Shown here: piece by piece, positions 24,233 to 37,430 of the stretch
How the letters are laid out: every line of letters begins with the position of its first letter
Position numbering within the stretch: position 1 is the stretch's first letter
Source of the DNA: Leptodactylus fallax
Taxonomy: Eukaryota > Chordata > Amphibia > Anura > Leptodactylidae
Length of the DNA stretch: 64,000 bases
Direction: 5' to 3'
NCBI GenBank assembly: GCA_947044405.1
Contig: CAMRHE010000168.1
Coordinates: 3,846,001 to 3,910,000, forward strand
Program-made: the position numbers and the translations under genes
Notes under the pieces: generated by a model
Database searches by the model: none
What the model was told of the DNA's origin: nothing
Seen by the model: only the letters and a program-made list of their open reading frames with translations

Positions 24233-25116
24233 TTTTCTCCGCCTTCCAGTCATGCCATAAATTCTCTATCTCGTGTAGAGCTCAAGAGACAAATTATAAA
24301 ATCCTCTCACGCTGGTACAGAGTTCATTCTGTCCTCCATGAGATGTTTCCCCTGCTACACATCTGGTAGAATTGACCTCTCCTGCACCCATTTTGGCATG
24401 AGGTTCGCAGGATCATAATGTTAGTTCCTGGAGTTGTCTCAAGAAATTCTTTTATCCGGCGTAAGAAGGACCTGGTCGCAGAACTCAGGTCGAATGACCA
24501 CACCCAGCAATGAGTGTGGCTTTTGTGGAACACCTTCTACTATTCTGCCTCCTTTCAATCTTCCTTCATTCCCACTCCTTCCTGACTACACACACCCAGC
24601 CTACCTGCTGTCTCCCCCTCCTTTTCCTCTCCAGCACTTGCCCTCCCCTTCCTACACCCTTTTTCTAGCTTACCTCCATGTTGCTACCTTTACTTCTCTA
24701 AACATCTGGAAGTTCTTTCCTGTTCTGTTTATCATAATTTTCATGTGATGCTATGTTTTTCAACTGTTTATAGGCAAGTTGCTCTGGTGCGATGGAGCTT
24801 CCCGCTCCCCTTTTTCACCTGCCCCTTTGTCCTGCCTTACCAAAGTTTTGTACCCCCTTTTATCTTCCCCTGTCGTCCTGCGGAAAAGCAGCTTTTTTTG
24901 TTGCAGATTTTGCTGCAGTTGTTTGAGCCAATGTCAAGAGTGGATTGAGCAGAAGGGAGAAGTACAGGTGCATCTCAATAAATTAGAATATCCTCGAAAC
25001 GTTCATTCAGTCCAGTAATTCAGTAATACAATTCATAATCAGCAGTCTTCCAATACTGAACTTTTTTACAATATTCTAATTTTCTTAGATTTGGGTTTTC
25101 ATTACCTGTAATCCAT

Positions 25117-26705
<1,589 letters not shown>

Positions 26706-26871
26706 TAAATAAAAATTTCAAAGATATTCTAATTTATTGAGATGCACCTGTATAAGATATTCCTAGATATTTCCTATTCCTTTTGTAGCCATTCTTGGCT
26801 TTGGCTCAAAAAAACTGCAGCAAAATCTGCAACAAAAAAAGCTGCTTTTCCGCAACCTGGGGCCTCAGTCT

Positions 26872-27096
26872 TAGGCTAAAGCCCCACATTGCGGAAACAC
26901 AGCTTTTTTTGTTGAAGATTTTGCTGCGTTTTTTTGAGCCAAAGCTAGGAGTGGATTAAGCAACAAGTAGAAGTATAAGAGCTTCCTATATATTTCCCAT
27001 TCCTTTTCTAGACATTCTTGGCTATGGCTCAAAAAAACGCAACAAAGTCTGCAACAAAAAAAGCTGCATTTACGCAATGTGGGGCCTCAGCCTTAA
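26872..27096. mobile_element. MITE with ends ggctaaagccccacattgcg
   Basis: Starts aggctaaagccccacattgc and ends gcaatgtggggcctcagcct, with the interior palindromic around tttttgttg...caacaaaaa. It is the same family as the split element immediately upstream, giving two tandem copies. A more distant relative is at 33602-33899. Confidence 0.7.
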
Positions 27097-27173
27097 AGGG
27101 GTTTTTTGATAATCAAAATGTATAACCTAAAATAGATGATAAGTGCCCGACTGCTGTGTCACAAGGTCAGGTG

Positions 27174-27760
27174 CAGGGGCATAACTACCGGGGTAGCAGC
27201 GGTAGCAGCTGCCACAGGGCCCGGGACATTACGGGGCCCCGTGGGCCCCCCGATGCAGGGGCCACTATGGGGAATAATAGTGTGTGCAGGGGCCACTATG
27301 GGGAATGATACTGTGTGCAGGGGCCACTATGGGGCAAAATACTGTGTGCAGGGGCCACTATGGGGCATGATACTGTGTGCAGGGGCCACTATGGGACATG
27401 ATACTGTGTGCAGGGGCCACTATGGGACATGATACTGTGTGCAGGGGCCACTATGGGACATGATACTGTGTGCAGGGGCCCCTATGGGACATGATACTGT
27501 GTGCAGGGGCCACTATGGGACATAATACTGTGTGCAGAGGCCACTATGGGGCATGATACTGTGTGCAGGGGCCACTATGGGACATGATACTGTGTGCAGG
27601 GGCCACTATGGCACATAATAGTGTGCGCAGGAATGCGTTTTTTTTGGGGGGGGGGGTTGGAGGGGGTGGTCCGGGGGGAGGGGGGAGGGGGGCGGCGGTT
27701 TGGGGGGGCCCCATGTCAAATGTTCGCCTTGGGGCCCAGCCATTCCAAGTTACACCACTG
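27174..27760. mobile_element. hAT-type element containing an expanded minisatellite
   Basis: The ends caggggcataac / gttacaccactg form short imperfect hAT-like inverted repeats. They are flanked by a perfect 8-bp duplication GTCAGGTG (27166-27173 and 27761-27768), the target size of hAT transposons. No transposase. Two thirds of the 587-bp element is a 31-bp tandem repeat, followed by a G-rich run of doubtful base accuracy (27640-27705). Confidence 0.8.
27253..27630. repeat. 31-bp minisatellite inside the hAT element
   Basis: About twelve near-identical units of gtgtgcaggggccactatgg plus gacatgatact. Early units differ (ggaataatag, ggcaaaatact), while units 5-11 are almost uniform, as expected when the middle of an array is homogenised. 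The translated ORFs across it are artefacts of the repeat. Confidence 0.92.
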
Positions 27761-28600
27761 GTCAGGTGTCCTGTGTTCTTCCATGTCAATAGTTTGTTGG
27801 GTGAGTGAGCACACTGCTGCTCTGTACAAAGTGTATGGAATTGATGGAGGAAGCGGAGACTTGGCAGCTTATTTGCCGCAATGTACAGTAGCAGCAAAGT
27901 GGATGAGATCTAAATAAATCCCAGAGCATAATCTCGTTTCAATAGTTTTTTATTAAAATTTATACATGAATACATTACAAGTTGTAAACACAGCAAGGAA
28001 CAAAGGGCACAATCATGGCCTCTCAAACAGCATAATCAAAGGATAATACAATAGACTCAAATGAGGTACATCAATAATTAGAATACATATAACAATGCAT
28101 ATTAAGAGCATGTAAGTCTTTCCAAACATATGATAAACCTAACACGGTAAGGCAGTATGGAACAACAATCGAGTCTTGCCATGAGGAGGAGGGGGAAGGG
28201 GATCGGGTCAGTGGAGAATAAGGCAGAGAATGAAGGACCAAATGACAAAAGAACATAAAACATAGTACAGGCCTAGAGAACGAATAAGATCGGATCACAC
28301 CCATCAGCCCACAAAGCAGATAGCCCGCCCTGCAAACAAAGGTGCAGACCCATCTGCTACCAGGCATTAACTTTCAAATTAATTAATTAGATAGCATATA
28401 GGTGTTACAGGAGTAATAAAGCAGAGTGACCCCAAGAGATTACAGGAGTAAAATAAAATGCAATACTCATAGTGTCAGGAAAGGCCAAGGCGTATAGGCC
28501 GTCAGAGGGTGTACGGTGGGGGGAATGACGCTGCACACGGCTCCCAATGTGTCCTGAATCTGTCCAGGCCTCCACCATTGCATGCATAAATACGCTCATA

Positions 28601-31600
28601 TTAATAATTCAATGACACCACCGAAATCAGCTCTGTCAGTGTCGGACATGAAGTAGACTTCCATCTACGTGCAATAAGTAGGCAAGCAGCCCCGAGTACC
28701 TGACATATAACTGTCCTATATCTGCACGGTATCATGTGGATGCCCAGCAGGAGGAGTGCCAGCTCAGGTGTATACCCCACCACTCCACACAGGCTATTTA
28801 TCAAGGAAAACACAGAAACCCAAAAGGGCTGAATGAGTGGACAGTGCCAGAACACATGGAACAAAGAGCCAGTCTCTCCGCATCCCCTCCAACAGCAAGG
28901 TGAACACAATGGGTAGAACTTAGCTAGACGTAGAGGAGGGTAATACCAGCGTAAAAGTAGCTTGCTATATTGCTCCCAATGTGAGGCACATACTGTAGAC
29001 CGCTTCGCCCATCTGATCGCCTCCCGCCAGTGACCAACCTCAAATCTACGGCCTATGTCGTCCTCCCAAAGGCACATGTGTTTAGTCTTACGAAAGGTGT
29101 AATCCATATTTAAAGTTCGATACAGAGTTTTAGTGTTATAAGCCGCTGGGGAAGTCTGTGGGTGCAAGAGGTCGGCGGCCGGCTGCGGCAAGCGCAGCTG
29201 AGCCGAGGTAGTGTCAGACAAATATGAAGTCAATCTAGTATAGGTATATGCCTCCTTTGCGGGTAGATTGTATGTCTCCTTCAGCACAGAGAAGAGTGCT
29301 ATAGCACCGCCCCTATACAGGTCAGAAACATACTTTACCCCACAGCTACGCCACACGTCTAGGGATAAATGCGGTATCTCGTGAGGAAGCGTTGTAAGAG
29401 GTAGGTTCAATGTGACCCCAGGGGTATCACCACCCAGAATAGCACAGTAGGCATGCCATGCCCCAATCGTAGCCTGTACAGCCGGTGGAGCAGATATGGG
29501 AAAATTGCTCCTGGGTCCTGAAGCTAGCAGGAATCCCTCCCAATCGGCAGTCAGCCATTTGGGCATCCATAGCTGGCCACAGTTTGTCATGGTTCCTTGT
29601 AAACCAAAATTGAAGTTGACCCAAAATTATGGCTAGACAGTAATGGTACAAATTTGGTACACCCATACCTCCATTATCTCTTGCCTTAAACAGTGTGTGT
29701 AAAGCTACTCTGGGTTTACAACCATTCCATATAAAGGACATCATTTGTTTTTGGAAACTCAGGAAGGTGTACTTGGGTATCGGGATCACTAATGTTCTTA
29801 AATAGTAAAGTATCCTGGGAAGAATCAACATTTTGTATAAAACTATTCTCCCCATCCAACCATGCTCGAATTTAGTTAACACGTCAAGCTCCTTCTGAAG
29901 GGTAGCCAGCAAACCTGGAAAATTGGCCTTAACCAAATCTTTTGGGTTTGGGGTGAGCCGAATTCCCAGATAGGGTATAGATTGCGAGCACCATTGATAG
30001 GGCGATGTGTTTTTGATATGGTGTATATTGTTTTGAGTCAGACCAATTCCCAAGATCTGGGACTTGGATTCATTAACTTTGTAGTATGATAACGCTCCAA
30101 AATCTTTCAGAATTTGAGATACAGTACATAGCATGTCATTAGAGTAGGAAAGGGACAGAATCACATCATCCGCGAATAAATTAATTCTACGGTCTGTCCG
30201 ACCCATCTTGATACCAGTTAGGCCCGGATGCGACCTGATTGTTTCAGCCAAAGGCTCCATCACTAACGAGAATATCAAAGGGGACAATGGGCACCCCTGT
30301 CTTGTGCCATTGGTAATGGCGAAGGGGCAGGACAGGACCCCATTCGCCAACACCCATGCGGATGGGTTAGAGTAGAGTGCAGAAATTGCAGTAGCTATGG
30401 CACCAGAAAAACCAAATTTATGGAGAACCTCAAAAAGATATCCCCAATGTACCCTATCGAACGCCTTCTCTGCATCCAAAGTCAGGAGCAGAGAAGGCGC
30501 TCGCCAAGCCCGGGCCGCCGCAACCAGAGCGACCACACGTCTCGTGCCGTCTGGGGCCTGCCTCCCCTTAGTAATTCCCACCTGATCTCCACCTATCAAT
30601 GTGGGCATGACATCGAGGAGTCTGTTCGCAAGTACCTTCGCAAACAACTTGACATCCGCATTTAATAGCGATATGGGCTGGTAGTTAGAGGGTTGGGAGG
30701 GGTCCTTGCCTCTTTTGGGCGGCGTCACAATCGTTGCGGATAGCATCTCAAGGGGAAATTTTCCTGTCACCATTGCTAAATTAAACACCTCAGTAAGATG
30801 AGCGAGAATAAGTGGCTTGAACAGCTTGTAATATTCCCCAGAAAACCCATCTGGACCTGGAGATTTATTGAGTTTCAGGCCATCTATCACCTTAGCCACT
30901 TCCTGAGTAGAAATAGAAACATTTAAAGACTGCAGCTGTGCATGGGTGATAGAGGGAAGGTGCAAGGAACATAAGAATCGGTTAATATCTATCCTCGAAG
31001 GCTGCGCGGTATCCGAGTCATCCCTCAAGTTATACAGTACAAGTCCTGATAGTATTTACTGAATTCATCAGCAATTTTTTGAGGGTGGAAGAGTTTTGCT
31101 GTGGTCGATTTAGAAACAAGAAATGGAATTTTAGATTTAATCTTTGCTGCCTTGACTCTTTGTGCCATTAATTTGCTAGCTTTATTGTACGACCGGTAAT
31201 AAGAGGCTTTCAAGCGTTTAGAGTGTTTTTCAAAGTCCACCAGTAGGTGGGCGCTCAAGTCATCCCTAGCCTTCCGCAAAGCAGTCAATAGGACAGGACT
31301 GGGATCAGTTTTATGTTTCTGCTCTAGAGTTGCAATAGAAGTAAGTAGCTCCTTCATCGTTTGCAATCTTTTGCGCTTAAAGCGCGAGGTATGCTGAATC
31401 ATTAGGCCCCTAACAAATGCCTTATGGGAAAACTTTTCCTCTACCGAGGGGGAGTTAATGAGAATGAGAATTCAGCAATGTCAGTGCTCAATTTCTCGGT
31501 TAACGATTTCAGGGACATGACATATTTATTGTTTCGCCATGACACGGGAGGAGCTATTGTACCAACTATGTGGGTGCTAAGTGTAATAGGTGCGTGGTCC

Positions 31601-32217
31601 GACCACGTAATATTTCCTATTTCACAACATTGTACTCTAAGGAGCATATCACTCTGGACTAGGAACATATCTATTCTGGAGTAGGATTGGTGCCTAGCAG
31701 AATAATACGTATAATCCTTCTCAGAGGAATGGAAGCACCGCCAAACATCATGAAGCTCCGCCTGCCGGAGCCAAGGTCCTAATTGTTGAGGTGTATGCTT
31801 GCCGCGATAAGTTGAATCAGCAGCAGCATCATGTACAATATTGAAATCACCGCATAAGAGAACCTGGCCCTGAGCACGCTTCCTATACTTCTTCAATACC
31901 GAATTTAATAAGGAAATTTGAGATGTGTTAGGGCAGTATACGTTTACAATAGTAAAGGGGCAGTTGTCAAGCAAACAAATTACCGCTACATAACGGCCTT
32001 TGGGATCTGAAATGACCTGTATTAGCTGAAAGGACACTGTGTGTTTTATCGCTATGAGAACACCCGCAACCTTCTTGGGCGCCTCCTGTATGCAAATTAC
32101 ATCTGCTGCAGAACTGAGAGCCTCTTTCCACAGCAATGAATGCTTAAAGGGACTGTTTAGTCCCCTCGCGTTAAGTGACAGTAATTTACACCCATTAATA
32201 TATTCAAGAGTTAGCAA
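28601..32217 (-). pseudogene. ORF2 of Tx1/L1 LINE (endonuclease, RT, C-terminal zinc knuckle), frameshifted
   Basis: Endonuclease: LLSLNARGLNSPFKH, DVICIQEAPKK, IVNVYCPNTS, LLCGDFNIVHD, YYSARHQSYSRIDMFLV and WSDHAPI, all in order (32217-31441). RT: LNKSPGPDGFSGEYYK, YQPISLLNADVKLFAKVLAN, LTLDAEKAFDRVHW, GTRQGCPLSPLIFSLVMEPL and catalytic LFADDVILSL. The C-terminal part holds a Cys/His cluster (CCWRGCGETGSLFHVFWHC). It is split into four frames by breaks near 31420, 31026 and 29430-29590; the rest is unusually intact. The product would carry out target-primed reverse transcription. Confidence 0.88.
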
Positions 32218-32219
32218 TA

Positions 32220-32650
32220 CAGACCGGTAGCAGAAAGGGTCAGGTATGAGAGTAACACCAAAAAGAAATCCCTTAGGCCTAGGGAGTTAGTACTGTCACC
32301 GGAGGGCTCCAGGTGTGATGGGGTGAGCTGATAGGAATTCTCACCTGAAGTGCCATCATATTCCGCGCGGGAGCGGCCTGCCGCTCGCTGTAGCGGTAGA
32401 AGGGGAGACTCACCAGCGCCATCTTGGGCCGAGGCTGGTGCGGCAAAAAAGTCCGTTAGCCACTTCGGGGGGGTCTTTCAGCCCCCGTTTCGCCATATCC
32501 CCGCAGTCTAGAGCAGCAGCGGACCCTCCTGTACACTATTTGCCTAGTATCACCGGTGCCGAGTTGCCGCTTTGAGCCGCCGAGAGTATGTGAGGCCTCG
32601 GAGCTCTACAGAGCAGCGGCCATCGAGATCAACGTCAAGCCATGCCCCTC
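32220..32650 (-). pseudogene. 5' leader and truncated ORF1 start of the Tx1/L1 LINE
   Basis: The GC- and CpG-rich leader contains an ATG near 32497 (MAKRGLKDPPEVANG) that shifts frame near ttttttgccg. It then reads DGAGESPLLPLQRAAGRS-like sequence, and within about 260 bp runs straight into the endonuclease start of ORF2. The whole coiled-coil/RRM body of an ORF1 is absent, either a deletion or a variant without ORF1. Confidence 0.55.
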
Positions 32651-32865
32651 CCCAGAGCATAATCTGACCTGAGGTGCAGAATGTCTCGCAGCAGCCTCAT
32701 GTCCGCTTATGCTGCAGGTAATTCTGAGCATTGTTTGTTGTGGAGTAGATCAGAAAAATCCTCTGCTGGTTTCCTGCAATGGGATATCAGCAGCGGACAC
32801 AACCTATGTGGAGGCATCTACAATCTGTACAGAAGACTAGGTACGGACATGTCAGCAGTTTACTA

Positions 32866-33333
32866 ATGTATTCTCTTAACAAGTTGTCTTGTTGAATCTC
32901 ATTGTGAAACGTCAAGCCTTGGTAGCCTGAAAATGGCCACTAACTAAGGGTCATGTGATGCTGCAGCGCCCACCACCACATCCTATATAATGCACTTCGC
33001 CTGCATCAGTCTTCTGGTATTCCAGGACTATTGTCCAGCCAGGAACCCGCAGAGGTGCAATGTATGTCATTGGGAGGTACTGGCACTCACAAGTGAGGAG
33101 TACATGGCTCCTAGGAACCATCCGCTTACTGCAGTGTACTATTACAGTGCAGGGCAGGAAGAGGTTAATTGCTGGCTAGCATTATGAGGGGACCATCTGC
33201 AAATAAAAGGGGGCTATTTGTGTTCTGAATATGGGCAATGGAGGAAACTCTGATAATAGTGAATGGAACATTATACAGTAAAAGTCGCTATTTGTGGATT
33301 ATACTATGAGGGCAGAGGGGAATCTGGTAGTAA
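32866..33333. other. Unclassified non-coding sequence
   Basis: No genes or terminal repeats were recognised in this stretch. Confidence 0.35.
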
Positions 33334-33452
33334 GTGGCTGACATGACAGTATTTAGTCCTGGCATAGCGGTCAGCAGGTGACATGACTGTATTTAGTCCT
33401 GCTATACCGGTCAGTAGCTGACATAACAGTATTTAGTCCTGGCATAGCGGTC
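33334..33452. repeat. Three-copy 40-bp tandem repeat
   Basis: Units begin tgacatgacagtatttagtc and end catagcggtcag-agc, with starts near 33339, 33379 and 33419. They differ by only a few bases. Confidence 0.85.
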
Positions 33453-33601
33453 CTATTTCATAATTCTGTATGTATAGAAATATTATATTGTGTGTAGGGA
33501 TAGACATATGTCTTGTTGCTTGAGCACCTGATTTTTAAAGGGTCACAAGCAACTAGTTTGGCTATGCAAAAAAATTTATATACATATGAAACAACCCCTT
33601 T

Positions 33602-33899
33602 AGGCTAAGGCCCCATGCTTAGGAAAAGACTGCGGCGAAAATGTATCTAATTTTTTTCTGCAGCGTTTTTCACTGTGATCTCAGAGATTTCCTCTGTGGA
33701 CCCTCTGCACCTATTATACGTATACGGAAAATGCCAGCATTTCCATAGGTATAATTGACATGCTGCAATTTTCAAAAACACTCGTGTTTTGGTTTTTCCA
33801 CTGCAGATTTTTTTCCACTTTGCAGGCATTGTAAAATGCAGCGTTTTTTGCCACTGCGGCCAAAATGCTGCGTTTTCGCAACGTGGGCCCCAGCCTTAG
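33602..33899. mobile_element. MITE with ends ggctaaggccccat / gtgggccccagcctta
   Basis: Terminal inverted repeats bound a 298-bp non-coding segment with internal complementarity (gcagcgttttt, gcggccaaaatgctgc). It is related in its ends to the MITEs at 26753-27096. Confidence 0.6.
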
Positions 33900-33984
33900 A
33901 GACCTTAGGAGCAACCCTGTAAGTACCAGTGATAGGCAGTGCAGCACATCGAACTAACAATGTGTGACTATGTAGTAGGTACAA

Positions 33985-34055
33985 TATTTCAACATTTGGG
34001 ACCCCACTTTTAATTTTGCCCAGGGCCCCACTTTGTCTAAAACCGGCCCTGGTTG
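33985..34055. mobile_element. One end of a hAT-like repeat
   Basis: The stretch gggccccactttgtctaaaaccggccctg is the complement of a terminus beginning cagggccggttttagacaaa, of hAT appearance. The matching opposite end was not found. Confidence 0.4.
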
Positions 34056-34148
34056 GAGGGGCAGGGGGACTGCAAGTGGGCATTTAACCAAGTAACTGTC
34101 CACTAGTGTATGCTCCCTGTCTGTATATGTTCTAAGCCTAACAGTGTA

Positions 34149-34636
34149 CTAAGGCTAGTTGCAGACGACTGTGTGTATTTTGCTGTCAGCAAACTAGTAA
34201 TTAGTCTTCAGTTTTTGCGGACAGAGTGTCTTCAGTGTGTGTTCAATGTTTCTTAAGCATCAGTGATTTATGTCCACAAAAACTGACAGAGTGTCTTCAG
34301 TGTGCCATCAGTTTGTGATCCTAGTTTGCGGATCCACCATAAAAAACACAGGTGACATCTAATTATATCCCTAGCTTGTCCGCGAAAACGGATGGGACAC
34401 TGATGACAGACTGAGTACATCAGTGTGCCGTCCTAGGTTTTTAGTCCGTTCCGCAAAAACTGAACAGAATAGGACATGTTCTATCTGACGCGGTGTGGAA
34501 TCACGGCTCGCACACTGATCAGTGAAAAACATGGTCGTGTGCATGTGCCCATAGAAATGAATGGGTCAGTGTGCTATCCGCGAAAAACAAGGATAGCACA
34601 CAGATCTCACCCACGGTCGTCTGCAAGGGGCCTTAG
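34149..34636. mobile_element. MITE with ends ctaaggctagttgcagacga
   Basis: The left end ctaaggctagttgcagacgac pairs with the right end gtcgtctgcaaggggccttag (about 25 bp with a few mismatches). The interior has repeated phrases such as gtgtcttcagtgtg. It is non-coding; superfamily undetermined because no clear target duplication is visible. Confidence 0.65.
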
Positions 34637-34639
34637 AGT

Positions 34640-35345
34640 GCGCAGGTCATTTGGAAGGAATATAGGAAGATTACTGCCTGAATGGAAAATACTAAAACAT
34701 AATTTATTACAGTCAACAAAACATTTTAGGCCCCATTAGCCTAAAAATACTCACTGTCAGGCCTCCAGAGGGAACTCTGGTCTGTGAGGAACGTCAACCA
34801 CCCAAGACTTGTACTGGGGGAGGGGGGCCTTCCTCATAGCTCAGCGTCATCACAGGGCGGTAAGGAACGGCCCCTCTGACAGTAAACGCACAGATGTTGT
34901 GTTTACGCACTGACAACAGCACCGTACTATTATGGCGCATGTCAGTAAGGGATTAAAAAATCATAATGTAAACAAAATAAAGTAAACAAACATGTTAGGT
35001 ATCCCCATGTGAGTATAAGTTTGCACTATTCAAAAATTTATCCTATATGGTGAATGTCGTAAAAAAACAAACAAAAAAAACTATGCGCAAATTAATGTAT
35101 TTTAGTCACCTTGCATCCGTCAAACACAGCAGTAAAAAGTGATCAAAGAGGTATTCATGCCAAAAATTACCAAAAAAAATTACAACTGTGACCTCAAGCA
35201 AATTGTTTATTTTCAAAAAATAATGTTTTATTTAGTAAAAGCTGTAAAACATAATAAACCCAATATAACATTGTATTGCTGTAATCGTAATGACCCACCA
35301 GGCAAAGTTGCCTTGTCAGTTTTTAATGCACAGTGAACTCCTTTG
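34640..35345. repeat. AT-rich interspersed repeat, frog-type, no gene
   Basis: Phrases such as gtatccccatgtgagtataag, aaaaagtgatcaaagaggta and taaacccaatataaca resemble dispersed repeats common in frog genomes. The boundaries cannot be set from one copy. Confidence 0.4.
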
Positions 35346-35347
35346 CA

Positions 35348-35943
35348 GGGTTCACACTACTGTTGGAGTCCGTTATGAAGGTGTCCGTTAAAAAAAACAA
35401 ACAACACTAACTGATGTTAATGTGTCCATTTTTTTAACTGATCCAATTAATGGTTCAGTTAAAAAAACGGACACATTAGCATCAGTTAGTTTCCTTAAGC
35501 ATCAGTTAGTGTCCATTTTTTAACACTGTCCGTTTTTTTTTTTTGTTTGTTTCTCCTTTCTGAGCATGCACAGGAAAAAAAACGGACATAAAATAACGGA
35601 CAGTAGCTGATGGCTATCAGTTACTGTCCGTTATAAGTCTGTTACCCATAGACTTCAATGTTAAAAAAATAACGGACACTTGCTGTCCCGTCAAGAATCC
35701 GTTTTTTTCAAACGGACAAAAAGTCTTGCATGTAGGATTTTTTGTCCGCGAAAAAAAAACAGACTTCTGACGGATTTGGTGTAAACGGACACAAACGGAC
35801 ACTAACGGACACAATATAAAAACCCATTGAAATTAATGTAAATTTTAACGGATTTCTTACGGTTCAGCTAGATGCTAAAATCTTGTAACGGACAATAGCA
35901 ACGGACACTACTGACGGTCACCAACGGTAGTGTGAACGCCCCC
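35348..35943. mobile_element. MITE with ends gggttcacactactgttgg, rich in acggaca
   Basis: The left end gggttcacactactgttgg pairs with the right end ccaacggtagtgtgaacgccc. The 596-bp interior consists largely of tandem and inverted copies of acggaca/tgtccgt (about twenty in all), so it could fold into an extended hairpin. No ORF of interest. Confidence 0.75.
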
Positions 35944-36185
35944 TTAAAAGCAAAATACAAAAAATAATGATAGGATTGTAGGTGTTTTTATAGGGACCCT
36001 CCAAAAACGTTAATAAAAGCTAATCAAAACATTATATGTACCCCAAAATGGTGCCAAATGAAAGTACAATTGCCATGCAAAGAATAAGCTTAACATAGCT
36101 ATGTCAACAGAAAAATAAAATATTATGAATTTTGGAAAGCAGAGATGGAAAATCTGAAAACAGTTGTTGAACATTAACATACAAA
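35944..36185. repeat. Interspersed repeat fragment
   Basis: The phrase tatatgtaccccaaaatggtgcc resembles a dispersed frog repeat. Non-coding. Confidence 0.35.
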
Positions 36186-37430
36186 CTACCATACTTCCTT
36201 AAGGGAGATTATGAGGGCATGAACTAGCATCTTTGTAGTTTCAGGGGTGTGGAAGGAGCGGATTCGATGGATGTTCTTGAGTTGGAGGCGGCAGGAGGTG
36301 TTGAGAGTTTGGATGTGCTGCTTGAAGGATAGGTCAGAGTCTAAGGTTATCCCAAGGCAGCGGACGCATGGGACTTTGGTAAGTTTAGCACCATTAACTA
36401 TGATAGATGGGTCAGGTAGAGGGGCCATGCGAGGTGGGGCAAAGATGATGAACTCTGTTTTCTCCATGTTGAGTTTGAGAAAGCTGGAGGAGAGAAAGGA
36501 GGCTACGGCTGCTAGACACTCTGGGACTCTGGACACAGGGAGGTAATATCTGGTCCAGTGAGATATATTTGAGTGTCATCAGCATAGCAATGGTATTGAA
36601 ATCCATGAGATTCTATGAGTTGGCCAAGGCCGAGAAGATGGAGATGAAGAACAGAAGGGGTCCTAGGACCAAGCCTTGGGGGACACCTACACAAAGAAGG
36701 CATGGTGGGGAGGTGGTGTGTGAGTGGCAGACACTGAATGTGCGGTTGGTGAGTTATGAGGAGATCCAGAAAAGGGTCAGGTCTGAGATGCCAAGGGATG
36801 AGAGCATTTCTAACAAGAGGGAGTGGTCGACTGTGTCAAAGCGGAGGAGCGGTCAAGGAGGAGGAGGACAGAGTAATGACGCTTGGCTCTGGCAGTTAGA
36901 AGGTCACTAGTGACTTTGGTTAGGGTAGTTTCTGTGGAGTGATGGGGTCTGAAGCCTGACTGTAGTCTGTAAAAGAGCACGTTGGACGAGAGATAGGATA
37001 GTACGGAGTAGACGTGTTGTTCAAACAATTTAGAGGCATACGGGAGCAGTGAGATGGGGCGATAGTTGGCTGGAGAGGACATGTCGAGGGACAGTTTCTT
37101 AAGTATAGGTGTGACGGTAGCATGTTTGAAGGCGGAAGGGATAGGTTGAAGAGATGGGTAGGACCGGAGTAATGACTTCAGTGAGTTTGGGGACAAGATG
37201 TGACTGGATCGGGTCAAGCGCGCAGGAGGTGAGGTGGGATTTAGAGATTAGGGTGGAGAGCTTTTCATCACAGATGGTGGAGAAACAGGTTAAAGAAGAA
37301 GAGCACCGAGCAGTTGGGTAGAGTAGTTGTCGGGGGTGTAGGGTGAGACTGTCTCTGATGGTGTTGATTTTGCTTTTGACATCAGCAATTGGTTTGTGGC
37401 CAAAAAAGGAAAGCTTATAGGTTTCATCTT
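36186..37430 (-). pseudogene. L2/CR1-like LINE fragment (reverse transcriptase)
   Basis: Minus-strand pieces follow one another: FKHATVTPILKK, ANYRPISLLPYASKLFEQHV and LQSGFRPHHSTETTLTKV (37217-36810); HCYADDTQIYL, the catalytic motif (about 36600); then LNMEKTEFIIFAPP and VRCLGITLDSDLSF (36536-36186). It stops at 36186 before the C-terminal domain, so both ends are truncated and frames change several times. It is a different, older lineage than the LINE at 12156-16161. Confidence 0.8.

Larger units (their letters stand above)
20975..24750 (+). mobile_element. Degraded Tx1/L1-clade LINE
   Basis: On the plus strand are an ORF1-like remnant (about 21200-21775), an APE endonuclease (about 21800-22390), reverse transcriptase (about 22960-23900) and the L1-type C-terminal region (24235-24540: NYKILSRWYRVHSVLHEMFP, then HPFWHEVRRII). 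The last region is interrupted by a Tc1-like fragment at 23927-24232. No target duplication was identified. The phrase order matches the better-preserved minus-strand element at 27936-32650. Confidence 0.75.
27936..32650 (-). mobile_element. Tx1/L1-clade LINE with perfect 15-bp target duplication, ORF1 missing
   Basis: A complete insertion on the minus strand: cccagagcataatct flanks both ends (27921-27935 and 32651-32665). The layout in the sense direction is a GC-rich 5' leader with a short ORF1 N-terminal remnant (32650-32220), ORF2 endonuclease (32217-31441), linker (31402-31025), reverse transcriptase (31028-29427), C-terminal domain (29590-28601) and a 3' UTR (28600-27936) that ends with an aataaaaaactattgaaacg-type terminus and no long poly(A). 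Confidence 0.88.

Noticed and set aside
27253..27630. Regular direct repeats resembling a CRISPR array
   Set aside because: Units are contiguous with no unique spacers, the genome is vertebrate, and the array lies inside a hAT element. It is a minisatellite.
28601..29590. 329-codon minus-strand ORF as a separate gene
   Set aside because: It is the C-terminal part of the Tx1/L1 ORF2 after a frameshift, with the expected Cys/His cluster and position.
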